In this document: in pieces, positions 33,720 to 41,953 of the stretch
Position numbering within the stretch: position 1 is the first letter of the stretch
Layout: every line of letters begins with the position of its first letter
DNA from: CAZOKH01 sp964580315
Lineage (GTDB): Bacteria; Chloroflexota; Anaerolineae; Anaerolineales; Anaerolineaceae
Length of the DNA stretch: 51,271 bases
Direction of reading: 5' to 3'
NCBI GenBank assembly: GCA_964580315.1
Contig: CAZOKH010000013.1
Location: forward strand, 1 to 51,271
Made by a program: the position numbers and the translations under genes
The notes under the pieces: model-generated
Databases searched by the model: none
Seen by the model: the letters and a program-made list of their open reading frames with translations, nothing else
Told to the model about the DNA's origin: nothing

Positions 33720-34286
33720 TTACTTCGACCGGTTGTATTTCTCCAGGTCAACCGAAGCGATATAGGGCAGGTTGCGCCCCTTCTCATCCACATCCAGGCC
33801 GTAGCCCACCACAAAATAATCGGGGATTTGGAAACCGCAATAGTCGATATTAACATCCACTTTGCGGCGTTCTGCCTTATCGAGCAGAGCGCAAATTTTC
33901 AGGCTGCGTGGATTGCGGTCGAGCAGCAACTTGCGTACTGTGTAAACCGTGTAACCGGTGTCAATGATGTCATCGATCAAGATCACGTCCCAGCCGTTGA
34001 TGTTAGTCTTGTGATCGGAATCAATGCGCACAAAGCCGCTCGATTCGGAACCGGCATACGAAGAAATGGACATAAAATCCATGGTCAGCGGGCGGTTCAC
34101 CCTGCGCATCAAATCGGTGATAAACATCACACTGCCGCGCAGCAGTCCCAGCAGCAGCAGCTTGTTTGAGTCCTGGTAATCACGGGTGATGATCTCACCC
34201 AGTTCCTGCACACGTTTTTCAATCTGTTCCTGTGTGATCAGGATTTTATCGATAAAGGGATAAGGACGGAAATCAGATGGGCTCAT
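33720..34286 (-). CDS. hpt: Hypoxanthine-guanine phosphoribosyltransferase
   Basis: 188 residues. LLGLLRGSVMFITDLMRRV, DFMSISSYAGSE and the PRPP motif VILIDDIIDTGYTVYTV identify the HPRT family; the C-terminal RKVDVNIDYCGFQIPDYFVV and GYGLDVDEKGRNLPYIASV are also typical. It salvages hypoxanthine or guanine with PRPP. Start at 34286 is fixed by AGGA 5 bases upstream; the frame extends to 34358 but overlaps the small ORF above. It lies downstream of msrB on the same strand. Confidence 0.94.
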   Translation of the reverse strand: MSPSDFRPYPFIDKILITQEQIEKRVQELGEIITRDYQDSNKLLLLGLLRGSVMFITDLMRRVNRPLTMDFMSISSYAGSESSGFVRIDSDHKTNINGWDVILIDDIIDTGYTVYTVRKLLLDRNPRSLKICALLDKAERRKVDVNIDYCGFQIPDYFVVGYGLDVDEKGRNLPYIASVDLEKYNRSK

Positions 34287-34317
34287 ATTTCCTGTTCTCT
34301 CTTTTTTTAAAAAGGGG

Positions 34318-34446
34318 TTAATCATCCAGCAAAGGAATTTCTTTGATCCGTTCACCACGCGAGCGGTATAACCAGATTCCGATCAGGGTAACCAGCATGT
34401 AGGTAAAGGAGAATCGTAAATACTTGCGTTGAGTGCTGTGAGGCAT
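34318..34446 (-). CDS. Small membrane protein, 42 residues, upstream of hpt
   Basis: ATG at 34446 is preceded by GAGGTGG 4 bases upstream. The protein starts MPHSTQRKYLRFSF, has one hydrophobic helix (about residues 14-26, FTYMLVTLIGIWL) followed by basic residues, and ends RIKEIPLLDD before a TAA. The N-terminal helix plus 'EIP' resembles the very start of FtsH, which is often linked to hpt, but the rest of FtsH is absent. It may be a real short membrane protein or a remnant. 31 bases separate it from hpt. Confidence 0.5.
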   Translation of the reverse strand: MPHSTQRKYLRFSFTYMLVTLIGIWLYRSRGERIKEIPLLDD

Positions 34447-34473
34447 TGTGCCACCTCTTTCTTTTTTTTTTGT

Positions 34474-34506
34474 CAAAAATAAATAACCAGGCATTCACCT
34501 GGTTAT
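34474..34506 (-). terminator. Intrinsic terminator after msrB (distal)
   Basis: 9-bp stem ATAACCAGG/CCTGGTTAT (34483-34491/34498-34506), loop cattca on the plus strand; on the minus strand the stem is followed by TTATTTTTG. Confidence 0.8.
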
Positions 34507-34520
34507 CTATGTCGTTTACA

Positions 34521-34547
34521 AAGAAAATTAACCGGGCTAACCCGGTT
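34521..34547 (-). terminator. Second stem-loop after msrB (proximal)
   Basis: AACCGGG/CCCGGTT (34530-34536/34541-34547), loop ctaa on the plus strand. Minus-strand continuation is AATTTTCTTTG, a moderate T-tract. Together with the next hairpin it forms a tandem terminator. Confidence 0.65.
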
Positions 34548-34557
34548 GGTAATTTTA

Positions 34558-34953
34558 CTATGATTTGTCAAACTTAAGTGCGGCAGAATTAATGCAATAA
34601 CGCAGCCCGGTCGGTTGGGGGCCATCTTCAAACACATGCCCCAAATGCCCCTGGCATTGGCTGCACAGCACTTCCACCCGGCGCATGAAATGACTGTTGT
34701 CCTGGGCTGTGTCCACCGCCTGCTCAGAAGCCGGCTGCCAGAAGCTGGGCCAGCCGCTGCCCGAATCGAACTTCGAATCTGATGTAAACAACACTTTTCC
34801 GCAGGCAGCGCAGCGATAAACGCCTTTCTCGTGGTTATTCACATATTCCCCGGTGAACGGTCGTTCAGTGCCTTTTTGCCGCAGGATGTAATACTGTTCT
34901 GGCGTAAGCTCTTCGCGCCACTCTGAATCGCTTTTCTGGTTTTTCTGGCTCAT
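34558..34953 (-). CDS. msrB: Peptide methionine-(R)-S-oxide reductase MsrB
   Basis: 131 residues from ATG at 34953, with GGAAGG 6 bases upstream (the frame stays open to 35019). Zinc ligands are CAAC and CSQC; GSGWPSFWQPAS, DNSHFMRRVEVLC, CQGHLGHVFEDGPQPTGLRY and the resolving-site RYCINSAAL with the catalytic cysteine complete the family pattern. It reduces methionine-R-sulfoxide with thioredoxin. Followed by two hairpins and the small ORF/hpt genes. Confidence 0.96.
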   Translation of the reverse strand: MSQKNQKSDSEWREELTPEQYYILRQKGTERPFTGEYVNNHEKGVYRCAACGKVLFTSDSKFDSGSGWPSFWQPASEQAVDTAQDNSHFMRRVEVLCSQCQGHLGHVFEDGPQPTGLRYCINSAALKFDKS

Positions 34954-35069
34954 CCTATACCTTCCTTTGGTCACCGATAAGAAATTTGCAGCTTTAATGA
35001 TGCGATGGCGCGTCTGCAACTTACCCCTTACACCGGATCACATGGATGAACAGCCAGCAGTTCCCGCTT

Positions 35070-36344
35070 CTAAGGATGGGGATACGTTTCTGCCAGCACT
35101 TCATTGACCATCACATCCACAAATTGATCAATGTTCTCTCCGCCCAGCCCGTGCCCGCCGTTCAGCCAGATCAATTTCTTTTTGGGCGCTTCCAGCTTCT
35201 CGTAATACCCTTCCACCAGCGAAGATATGGCATTCACGTCGTCTTTTCCGGCAAACAGGTAAACCGGCACATCCAATTTATTGGCCTGTGTCATGAAGTC
35301 GAGATCAGCCAGTTGCGGATAAACCACGTTAAACGAATCAATCAGCCCGCGCGTGTGATTGATCTTATCCACATAGCCGTATTCAGGGGCGACAAAGGGG
35401 ATGATGGGCACAATCAAGGTGTAGCGCGGAGAATTCATATATTCATTCAAAACATCCAGGTAGGCAACATAGCGCCCCACCACATCCTGGCCGGGGTAAG
35501 GCGGCGGGCCGTTGCGGCGCAGGGTTTGCAGGGTTTTCGCATCGCCCTTTTCTTCGAGATACTCCAGCGCCAGTTCATAGCCCATCAAATCATTCCCGGT
35601 GGTGTTCACCATCTGCCCGTTGCCAATATAAGCATAATATAGATCTGGATAGCGCTGCACCAGCCACACGCCCAGGATGCTCGTCCAGGAAACCCCATAG
35701 ACATAGATTTTTTCCTGGTCAAAACGCTGCTGCAAATAAACCGTCAACGCGTGGGCATCTTCAATAAACCGTTCCGGGGTCAATTCGGATATTGGAACCG
35801 CGTGGTACGATTTTCCTGTGCCAGGTTCATCCCAGCTCACCACCACAAAGTCTTTTTCCAACGGCTCAAACAGCGAACGGGTGGCAAACCCGCCGCCGCC
35901 AGGTCCGCCCATACCCAGGTGCAGCAAAATGGGTTTGGTCACATCATAGCCGCGTATGGAAATCCACTGTTCCGAACCGTTCAGGGTCACTTTTTCTAAA
36001 GAGGCGATCGAACCCGGCACCGGCTTTCCATCCGCTCCTTTGATGGGCGGCGTGCCTGCAAAGACCTGCGAGGCAATCACCGCCAGCACAGCCGCCAGCG
36101 CCATGCCAGCCAACCCAATGGATCGACCGCGGCCGACCGGCTGAATGCGTTTCATCAACACCATGAAGGCCACATCTGCCGCCGCCAGCAGCAGGCATAT
36201 CCACTCCGGAACAGATGTGGTTAAAGGCAGCAGTATTACAGGCAGCAAAAACACAATAATGGCAAGCGCAACCAGGATTCCAATGAGCATCTTATAGACA
36301 ATATGGCTGCGAATTTTCTGCAGTATTTGATTGTTTGAATTCAT
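35070..36344 (-). CDS. Membrane-anchored alpha/beta hydrolase
   Basis: 424 residues. Three hydrophobic segments occupy roughly the first 100 residues (GILVALAIIVFLLPVILLPL; ICLLLAAADVAFMVLM; IGLAGMALAAVLAVIASQVF), followed by an alpha/beta hydrolase domain: oxyanion segment LHLGMGGPGGGGFATRS, nucleophile elbow VYGVSWTSILG, acid FAGKDDVNA and histidine WLNGGHGLGG. The GGPGG loop recalls prolyl aminopeptidases, but the substrate is unknown. The domain probably faces outward. It lies downstream of pgk with 95 bases between, in the same orientation. Confidence 0.82.
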   Translation of the reverse strand: MNSNNQILQKIRSHIVYKMLIGILVALAIIVFLLPVILLPLTTSVPEWICLLLAAADVAFMVLMKRIQPVGRGRSIGLAGMALAAVLAVIASQVFAGTPPIKGADGKPVPGSIASLEKVTLNGSEQWISIRGYDVTKPILLHLGMGGPGGGGFATRSLFEPLEKDFVVVSWDEPGTGKSYHAVPISELTPERFIEDAHALTVYLQQRFDQEKIYVYGVSWTSILGVWLVQRYPDLYYAYIGNGQMVNTTGNDLMGYELALEYLEEKGDAKTLQTLRRNGPPPYPGQDVVGRYVAYLDVLNEYMNSPRYTLIVPIIPFVAPEYGYVDKINHTRGLIDSFNVVYPQLADLDFMTQANKLDVPVYLFAGKDDVNAISSLVEGYYEKLEAPKKKLIWLNGGHGLGGENIDQFVDVMVNEVLAETYPHP

Positions 36345-36366
36345 GCTTCAATCACCTTTGCAACAA

Positions 36367-36400
36367 CGAGCGCGGAGGAAAAACAAATCCTTCGCGCTCG
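36367..36400 (-). terminator. Stem-loop downstream of pgk
   Basis: CGAGCGCG/CGCGCTCG arms (36367-36374 and 36393-36400) with an inner AGGA/TCCT pairing. The minus-strand continuation is TTGTTGC, a poor T-tract, so termination strength is uncertain. Confidence 0.5.
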
Positions 36401-36439
36401 ATATTGAATAAATCTGAGATGGTTCTAAAAAACCGGGTA

Positions 36440-37615
36440 CTACTTATCCTGCAGGCAGGCCAATCCGGGCAGAACAATACCTTCCAACATTTCCAGCGAG
36501 GCGCCGCCGCCCGTGGAAATGTGGGTGATCTTGTCAGCCAAACCTGATTTCTTGACCGCCGAAACCGATTCACCACCGCCGATCACCGAGATGGCGCTGC
36601 TGTCAGCCACGGCTTTTGCCACACCAAAGGTGCCTTTGGCAAATTCGGGGAATTCAAATACACCCATCGGGCCGTTCCACACCACGGTGCCGGCGCCGCT
36701 GATCACTTTGCTAAAGGCAGCTACGCTTTCCGGTCCAATATCCAAAATTCGCCAGCCGTCAGGGATGGCAGCCATTTGCATAGTCTTCGACTGGGCTTCA
36801 GCTTCAAATTTGTCAGCAATCACCACATCCACCGGTAGGCGCAGTTTGGTGCCGCTTTCTTTGAGTAATTCTTTGGCAGTTTCGAGAGCTTCATCTTCCA
36901 CCAGTGAATCACCCACCGGGTAACCCTGGGCTTTGAAGAAAGTGTTTGCCATGCCGCCGCCGATCAAGATGCTGTCAGCTTTGCTTAACAAATTGCGGAT
37001 CACGCCAATCTTGTCGCTGATTTTTGCGCCGCCCAAAATAGCCACAAACGGGCGTTTGGGTTCGGCAATGGCCTGTCCCAGGTATTGGATTTCTTTTTCC
37101 ATCAAGAAGCCCGCCACACCTGGCAGGTAATCGGTCACACCCACCGTTGAAGCGTGCGCGCGGTGCGCCGAGCCAAAGGCATCGTCCACGTAAAGGTCAG
37201 CCAGGGCCGCCAGTTGGCGCGACATTTCGGGGTCATTTTTGGTTTCGCCGGCATAAAAGCGGGTGTTTTCCAAAACCAGAACGTCGCCGGGTTTAAGCGC
37301 TTTGGCGGCTTTTTCAGCCTCAGGTCCCACGCAATCAGCCGAGAACAGAACGGGTTTGCCCATTACTTTACCCAGGTGTTCGGCCACAGGTTTCATCGAA
37401 TAGGCAGGATCGGGTGATCCCTTGGGGCGTCCCAGGTGCGAGCAGAGGATTAATGATGCGCCATTGTCCAGCAGATATTGCAATGTGGGCATGGCCGCCC
37501 GAATGCGAGTGTCGTCGCCCACGCCGCCGTCAGTCAATGGAACATTGAAATCAACACGAACCAGGACGCGTTTGCCCTTTACATCAATATCTTTGATCGT
37601 TTTTTTATTGAACAT
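36440..37615 (-). CDS. pgk: Phosphoglycerate kinase
   Basis: 391 residues. KRVLVRVDFNVPLTDGG is the family signature, LILCSHLGRPKG the hinge-side loop, LGGAKISDKIGVIRNLLSKA the nucleotide part, and VISGAGTVVWNGPMGVFEF and VIGGGESVSAVKKSGLADK the C-terminal nucleotide-binding motifs. It makes ATP from 1,3-bisphosphoglycerate. A terminator hairpin stands between it and the upstream GAPDH gene, so pgk may have its own promoter or depend on readthrough. Length is normal. Confidence 0.96.
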   Translation of the reverse strand: MFNKKTIKDIDVKGKRVLVRVDFNVPLTDGGVGDDTRIRAAMPTLQYLLDNGASLILCSHLGRPKGSPDPAYSMKPVAEHLGKVMGKPVLFSADCVGPEAEKAAKALKPGDVLVLENTRFYAGETKNDPEMSRQLAALADLYVDDAFGSAHRAHASTVGVTDYLPGVAGFLMEKEIQYLGQAIAEPKRPFVAILGGAKISDKIGVIRNLLSKADSILIGGGMANTFFKAQGYPVGDSLVEDEALETAKELLKESGTKLRLPVDVVIADKFEAEAQSKTMQMAAIPDGWRILDIGPESVAAFSKVISGAGTVVWNGPMGVFEFPEFAKGTFGVAKAVADSSAISVIGGGESVSAVKKSGLADKITHISTGGGASLEMLEGIVLPGLACLQDK

Positions 37616-37631
37616 ATCTTTCTCCCATTCA

Positions 37632-37685
37632 AAAAAAGAGGATGCGCAATCACTCTAATCGGATGACTAGAAGATTACGCATCCT
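37632..37685 (-). terminator. Rho-independent terminator after the GAPDH gene
   Basis: Stem 37639-37651/37673-37685, 13 bp with one mismatch (AGGATGCGCAATC against GATTACGCATCCT), followed on the minus strand by TCTTTTTTTG. A strong intrinsic terminator inside the gapdh-pgk pair. Confidence 0.88.
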
Positions 37686-37711
37686 GCGCTCATCAAAACT
37701 CAGAATACAGA

Positions 37712-38749
37712 TTAGAGGGACTTGGCGATATAAGCAGCCAGTTCAGCAGTCCGGCAAGAGTAACCCCATTCATTGTCGTACCAGGTTACTACTTTGACGA
37801 AATTGCCGTCCAAAACCATGTTCAACTTGGCGTCGATGATGGAAGAGCGGTCATCAGCTTTGAAATCCATAGAGACTAAGGGTTCTTCGCAGTAGCCCAG
37901 GATGCCTTTCAAGGCGCCTTCGGAGGCTTCCTTGAATGCAGCATTCAGTTCTTCCACAGAGGTGGGTTTTTCGACGGTTGCCACAAAGTCCACAATAGAC
38001 ACGGTGGGGGTCGGAACGCGCAGCGCGTAACCATCAAATTTGCCCTTCAGGTCGGGGATGACCAGGGCAACAGCCTTGGCGGCGCCGGTGGTGGTGGGAA
38101 TGATGTTCACGGCGGCGGCGCGGGCGCGGCGCAGGTCTTTGTGGGCTACATCAAGGATCTTCTGATCATTGGTGTAGGAATGAATGGTGGTCATCATGCC
38201 TTTAAGGATGTTGAACTTATCATGCACAACTTTGGCTGCCGGAGCCAGGCAGTTGGTGGTGCAGGAAGCGTTGGAAATGACATGATGACTCTTGGGGTCG
38301 TACATTTTTTCATTGACGCCCAACACAATGGTGATATCTTCTTTCTTGGCAGGAGCTGAGATGATGACTTTCTTGGCGCCGCCTTTGACGATGTGAACAT
38401 TGGCGCCGGCTTTGCCCTTGGCGGGGTCGCCCAACGCATCGGTGAACACACCGGTCGATTCGATCACGATATCCACACCCAGGTCTTTCCAGGGCAAATT
38501 GCCGGGATCTTTCTCAGCAAAGACTTTGATGGTCTTGCCATCCACAACCAGGTCATTGCCAGATACACCGACTGTACCGTCATATCTACCGTAGTTCGAA
38601 TCGTATTTGAACAAATGAGCATTGGTGGGGGTGTCGAACAGATCGTTGATCGCAACGACCTCTACCTTATCAGAAACACGTTCATTAATTGCTTTTAATA
38701 CCTGTCGCCCGATGCGACCAAAACCATTGATACCAACTTTTACTGTCAT
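37712..38749 (-). CDS. gap: Glyceraldehyde-3-phosphate dehydrogenase, glycolytic type
   Basis: 345 residues. VKVGINGFGRIGRQVLKAI starts the NAD domain, AINDLFD indicates NAD rather than NADP use, SNASCTTNCLAPAAKVVHD holds the catalytic cysteine (about residue 157), and WYDNEWGYSCRTAELAAYI is the C-terminal signature. Start: AGGAGG directly abuts the ATG at 38755, whereas the ATG at 38749 is 6 bases away, so 38749 is the likely start. An extended -10 promoter lies upstream and a terminator downstream. Confidence 0.96.
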   Translation of the reverse strand: MTVKVGINGFGRIGRQVLKAINERVSDKVEVVAINDLFDTPTNAHLFKYDSNYGRYDGTVGVSGNDLVVDGKTIKVFAEKDPGNLPWKDLGVDIVIESTGVFTDALGDPAKGKAGANVHIVKGGAKKVIISAPAKKEDITIVLGVNEKMYDPKSHHVISNASCTTNCLAPAAKVVHDKFNILKGMMTTIHSYTNDQKILDVAHKDLRRARAAAVNIIPTTTGAAKAVALVIPDLKGKFDGYALRVPTPTVSIVDFVATVEKPTSVEELNAAFKEASEGALKGILGYCEEPLVSMDFKADDRSSIIDAKLNMVLDGNFVKVVTWYDNEWGYSCRTAELAAYIAKSL

Positions 38750-38779
38750 GTTCATCCTCCTAGTTCGAGATGTGATTCA

Positions 38780-38810
38780 ATTTTACCATGTCTTGACAGG
38801 TGTAGTACAA
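38780..38810 (-). promoter_or_regulatory. Extended -10 promoter of the GAPDH gene
   Basis: Minus strand: TTGTAC (38810-38805), 19-base spacer, TGG extension and TAAAAT (38785-38780). The spacer contains the small palindrome TGTC-tt-GACA, a possible regulatory site. The spacer is long, so the TGn motif probably carries the recognition. Confidence 0.55.
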
Positions 38811-38836
38811 CAAAAATGTTGATTTTTTGAAAAATC

Positions 38837-40189
38837 TTACTCCGTTAACCCGGTTTCTTCTCTCCCCGCCAGCGGGCCGGTCCGTTCGTAGAACAAATCC
38901 ATGATCACCTTCGCCAGTTTGTTAGAGTCGTGGCGCCATGGATTTTCCCGATCTGCCAGATCAGTACCATAGATCGAATACTGCTGATCCAATCCTTCTT
39001 CCAGGGGAACCCATTCGGGTCCACTGGGCAATTTTGCATCGTAGCGCGTGTTGCAAATCACCAGGTCAAAAATATTTCGCCCCAAATTTTTCACGATGGT
39101 TGAAATATGATCGCCGCAAGTATAACCATCCGTTTCACCCGGCTGGGTGGCCACGTTGCAAACATAAAACTTAACCGCCCGGCTGGCGCGCAGCGCTTCA
39201 GAAATATCGGGCACCAACAGATTCGGCAGGATACTGGTATACAGGCTGCCCGGCCCAACCAAGATCAAATCAGCCGTCAAAATTGCCTGGATGGCCGGTG
39301 GAAACGCCAGGGGATTGTTTGGTTCGAGCCACACGCGGCGCACTTCACCGGCAGCTTTGGGAATCTGGCTTTCTCCCTTCACCAGTACTTCGGCCTGCTT
39401 TTCCGGCACACGCACATCAGCCATCAGCTTCACATCATGCAGTGTTGACGGCAAAACCCGCCCCTGCACCGCCAGCACGCGCCCGGTTTCTGCAACAGCT
39501 TCTTCAAAACTGCCGGTGATGTCTGTCAATGCTGAAATGAGCAAGTTTCCCAGGGTGTGACCGTTCAAACCCGCACCGGCTGAAAAGCGGTACTGGAAAA
39601 TTTGGGTGAGCAGCTCTTCATCGTTGGACAAAGCTGCCAGGCAGTTGCGAATATCTCCGGGAGGCAAAATGCCCATGGTGCGGCGAATTTCGCCCGAAGA
39701 GCCGCCGTCATCGGCAACAGTAACCACAGCCGTCAGGTTGTGGCTGTGCAGTTTGAGGCCGCGCAGCATGGCTGAAAGCCCGGTGCCGCCGCCAATCACC
39801 ACAATGCGCGGCCCGCGGTCGCGTTTGCGATAGGCAGTCATCGTATCTAACACAGATTTACCGGGAGGCAGGAAAGGTTTCAGCAGCGATCGATTGAGCT
39901 CCCAGATTCCCAATCCCATCAATCCCAGGCCAATCCCGCCAAAAATGATGGCGCGCAGTGTCCGGTCCAAAAACCTTAAGGAAAGAGCAGACAAAATCGG
40001 CAGCCACCAGGTTTCCGGCGCAGTCCGGTAAATATCCAGCGCCAGTACTGCGAATCCCAGCCCAATGAACATGGTGCCAAACAGGATCAGGAATAACCAG
40101 CGTTTCACCCCCAGACCCGGTAAAAACCAGCGAGAATCAAAGACAAACCCTCTTTTTGTATCCTGCCGCTTTCCGGGGTCTTTTCTCAT
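38837..40189 (-). CDS. yvcK: YvcK/CofD-like gluconeogenesis factor with N-terminal membrane segments
   Basis: About 450 residues. The C-terminal ~320 residues are the YvcK domain: RIVVIGGGTGLSAMLRGLK, AVVTVADDGGSSGEIRRTMG, LPPGDIRNCLAALSNDE, LNGHTLGNLLISALTDITGS and LPSTLHDVKLMADV. YvcK binds UDP-sugars and influences carbon flow and peptidoglycan synthesis. The N-terminal ~100 residues contain two hydrophobic helices (RWLFLILFGTMFIGLGFAVL and IIFGGIGLGLMGLGI), a membrane-anchored form. Start is ATG 40189; 40195 and the TTG at 40264 are alternatives, but the promoter at 40199-40227 would lie inside the longest version. Divergent from the histidine kinase. Confidence 0.9.
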   Translation of the reverse strand: MRKDPGKRQDTKRGFVFDSRWFLPGLGVKRWLFLILFGTMFIGLGFAVLALDIYRTAPETWWLPILSALSLRFLDRTLRAIIFGGIGLGLMGLGIWELNRSLLKPFLPPGKSVLDTMTAYRKRDRGPRIVVIGGGTGLSAMLRGLKLHSHNLTAVVTVADDGGSSGEIRRTMGILPPGDIRNCLAALSNDEELLTQIFQYRFSAGAGLNGHTLGNLLISALTDITGSFEEAVAETGRVLAVQGRVLPSTLHDVKLMADVRVPEKQAEVLVKGESQIPKAAGEVRRVWLEPNNPLAFPPAIQAILTADLILVGPGSLYTSILPNLLVPDISEALRASRAVKFYVCNVATQPGETDGYTCGDHISTIVKNLGRNIFDLVICNTRYDAKLPSGPEWVPLEEGLDQQYSIYGTDLADRENPWRHDSNKLAKVIMDLFYERTGPLAGREETGLTE

Positions 40190-40198
40190 ACGCATAGA

Positions 40199-40227
40199 AT
40201 AATAGCAGTCTTTTGATTGACCGTCAA
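40199..40227 (-). promoter_or_regulatory. Promoter of yvcK, nearly leaderless
   Basis: Minus strand: TTGACG (40227-40222), 17-base spacer, TATTAT (40204-40199). Predicted transcription start is around 40192, only 3-4 bases before the ATG at 40189. No ribosome site is visible. Confidence 0.7.
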
Positions 40228-40267
40228 CAAACAAATTGGTTGCAAAAGCCGTACCCGTTGGCAATGT

Positions 40268-40273
40268 TATAAT
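40268..40273 (+). promoter_or_regulatory. Probable -10 box of the histidine kinase gene
   Basis: TATAAT, 40 bases before the ATG at 40314, within the divergent region. No -35 hexamer at a normal distance is seen (TTGCAA at 40240-40245 would give a 22-base spacer). Confidence 0.5.
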
Positions 40274-40313
40274 ATCGACAGGTTAACTCTTTTTTCAAGG
40301 ATTTTCTACACGC

Positions 40314-41882
40314 ATGCTTCCCGACTTTCGTGTGCGGCAACGCGACTACCTGCTTGAAATCTCACGCGCCCTCACCCAGGAACTGGACCTGGACGCTTTG
40401 TTGGCGCGCATCCTGGACATTTCGATTGAAATGGTGGCCGGTCATTCTGGGTTAATCGCACTTCGCTCTGAAAGCGGAGACTGGGGCATGCGTGTTTCGC
40501 ACGGGCTGCCAAACGCCTTCATCAAAGTGCTCGAACCCTACCTGGCAGAAATTCCCACCGACTGGGACGATCCTGAAAAAATTGAAATGCCCGAACTCAA
40601 CCGGGTGCTTAACCGCCTGTTGGAACGGTTGGCCAGTACCGCCAGTTACGGTTTGCTCACCGGCATCGGGCTGCCGTTGACCGCCCGCAGCAAGGTGGTG
40701 GGCGTCATTTTCATCTTCCGCAATTACATGGGGCTTTTCTCAGCCATTGACCGCGCCCTGTTAAAAAGTTTCGCCGACCAGGCAGCCATCGCCGTTCAAA
40801 ATGCCCAGTTTTATGCCCAGGCATTGCGTGAGAAACAGCGCGCCGAATTGCTCATCAATTCAACCGCCGACGGCATCATCATTCTCACTGCCAATCACCA
40901 CATCGAACGCTACAATTTGGCCTTCTCCAATATGCTCAATATCAACAATCAAGACCTGCAAGGCAAACATCACGATGAAATCATCCAGTGGGCTAACATC
41001 ACCCACGGCATTACCCTTGAGAAGGCTGAAGCTGGCGGCTGGCCGCTCACACCCCATGCGCAGCTTTACATTGAAGGAGATTTGAAACGCGGCAACAGCC
41101 TGCCGGCGCTGGCTGTGGGGGTAACCTATGCGCCCATCCTGTCAGTAGATGGTCATCTCACCAACATCATCGCCACCCTACGAGACATCACCCGCTTCCG
41201 CCAGGCTGACGAGTTAAAAAGTACATTCATTTCCATTGTCAGCCACGAATTAAAAACCCCCGTGGCGCTGATTAAAGGCTATGTCAGCACACTGCGCCGT
41301 GAAGACGCCTCGTGGGATCGCTCCATTGTTGAAGACAGCCTGGAGGTGATTGAAGAAGAAGCCGACCGGCTGACCCTGATGATTGAAAACCTGCTCGATG
41401 CATCGCGCTTGCAGGCAGGAGGGTTGCCGGTCAAAAAGTCTGATGTGCTGGCGCAAGACATCATCAGCCGGGTGGTGAAACGCATGCAAACACAAACCTC
41501 GCGGCACACCATCATCACCGATTTGCCCCCCGATTTACCCGTCATCCTGGCTGATGAAACCCGCCTCGAACAGGTACTGCAAAACCTGGTCTCCAATGCC
41601 ATCAAATATGCCCCACAGGGACAGATCAAAATCAGCGCACAACTGCGTTCAGATTTTATTGTGATCTGTGTGTCTGATGAGGGCCCTGGCATCGCCCCCG
41701 GCGACATTCCCTTCATCTTCGACCGTTTTTACCGCGCCCCCGATATGGCCAAGCACACCAAAGGCGCCGGTCTGGGGCTCTATCTTACGCGCGCCATCAT
41801 CGAAGCACACGGCGGCCGCATCTGGGTTGATCCTGAGGCAGGCAAGGGAGCCCAGATTTGCTTCACTTTGCCGCTCAAATAA
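40314..41882 (+). CDS. Soluble GAF-PAS sensor histidine kinase
   Basis: 522 residues without membrane segments. A GAF domain (LLEISRALTQELDLDALLARI onward to about residue 165) is followed by a PAS domain (LINSTADGIIILTANHHIERYN), HisKA (FISIVSHELKTPVALIKGYV with the H-box histidine), and HATPase with LEQVLQNLVSNAIKYAP, VCVSDEGPGIAPGDIPFIF, FDRFYRAP and GAGLGLYLTRAIIEAHGG. It should autophosphorylate in response to an intracellular signal. No response regulator gene is nearby, so its partner is unknown. Divergent from yvcK, and 71 bases before the CpXC gene. Confidence 0.92.
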   Translation: MLPDFRVRQRDYLLEISRALTQELDLDALLARILDISIEMVAGHSGLIALRSESGDWGMRVSHGLPNAFIKVLEPYLAEIPTDWDDPEKIEMPELNRVLNRLLERLASTASYGLLTGIGLPLTARSKVVGVIFIFRNYMGLFSAIDRALLKSFADQAAIAVQNAQFYAQALREKQRAELLINSTADGIIILTANHHIERYNLAFSNMLNINNQDLQGKHHDEIIQWANITHGITLEKAEAGGWPLTPHAQLYIEGDLKRGNSLPALAVGVTYAPILSVDGHLTNIIATLRDITRFRQADELKSTFISIVSHELKTPVALIKGYVSTLRREDASWDRSIVEDSLEVIEEEADRLTLMIENLLDASRLQAGGLPVKKSDVLAQDIISRVVKRMQTQTSRHTIITDLPPDLPVILADETRLEQVLQNLVSNAIKYAPQGQIKISAQLRSDFIVICVSDEGPGIAPGDIPFIFDRFYRAPDMAKHTKGAGLGLYLTRAIIEAHGGRIWVDPEAGKGAQICFTLPLK

Positions 41883-41910
41883 AACTTTTATATGTCATGG
41901 TTGACCGCAA

Positions 41911-41919
41911 TGGTATAAT
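41911..41919 (+). promoter_or_regulatory. Extended -10 promoter of the CpXC gene
   Basis: TGGTATAAT, 35 bases before the ATG at 41954. A TTGACC at 41901 is only 7 bases away and cannot be the -35. Confidence 0.6.
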
Positions 41920-41953
41920 CTCTTCATCTTAAAGCAAAGAATCGAGACCTCTT

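Noticed and set aside
34318..34446. Truncated ftsH pseudogene
   Set aside because: Only a helix and an EIP tripeptide resemble FtsH, and no later FtsH segment is found nearby; listed instead as a small ORF of uncertain nature.
34471..34476. TTGACA on the minus strand upstream of the small ORF as a promoter
   Set aside because: It is followed by an A-run and the ribosome site, with no -10 box at 16-18 bases; it is part of the T-tract side of the msrB terminator.
38821..38836. GATTTTT-tg-AAAAATC stem as terminator of yvcK
   Set aside because: A-T-only stem with low stability; could as easily be chance in the A+T-rich intergenic stretch.
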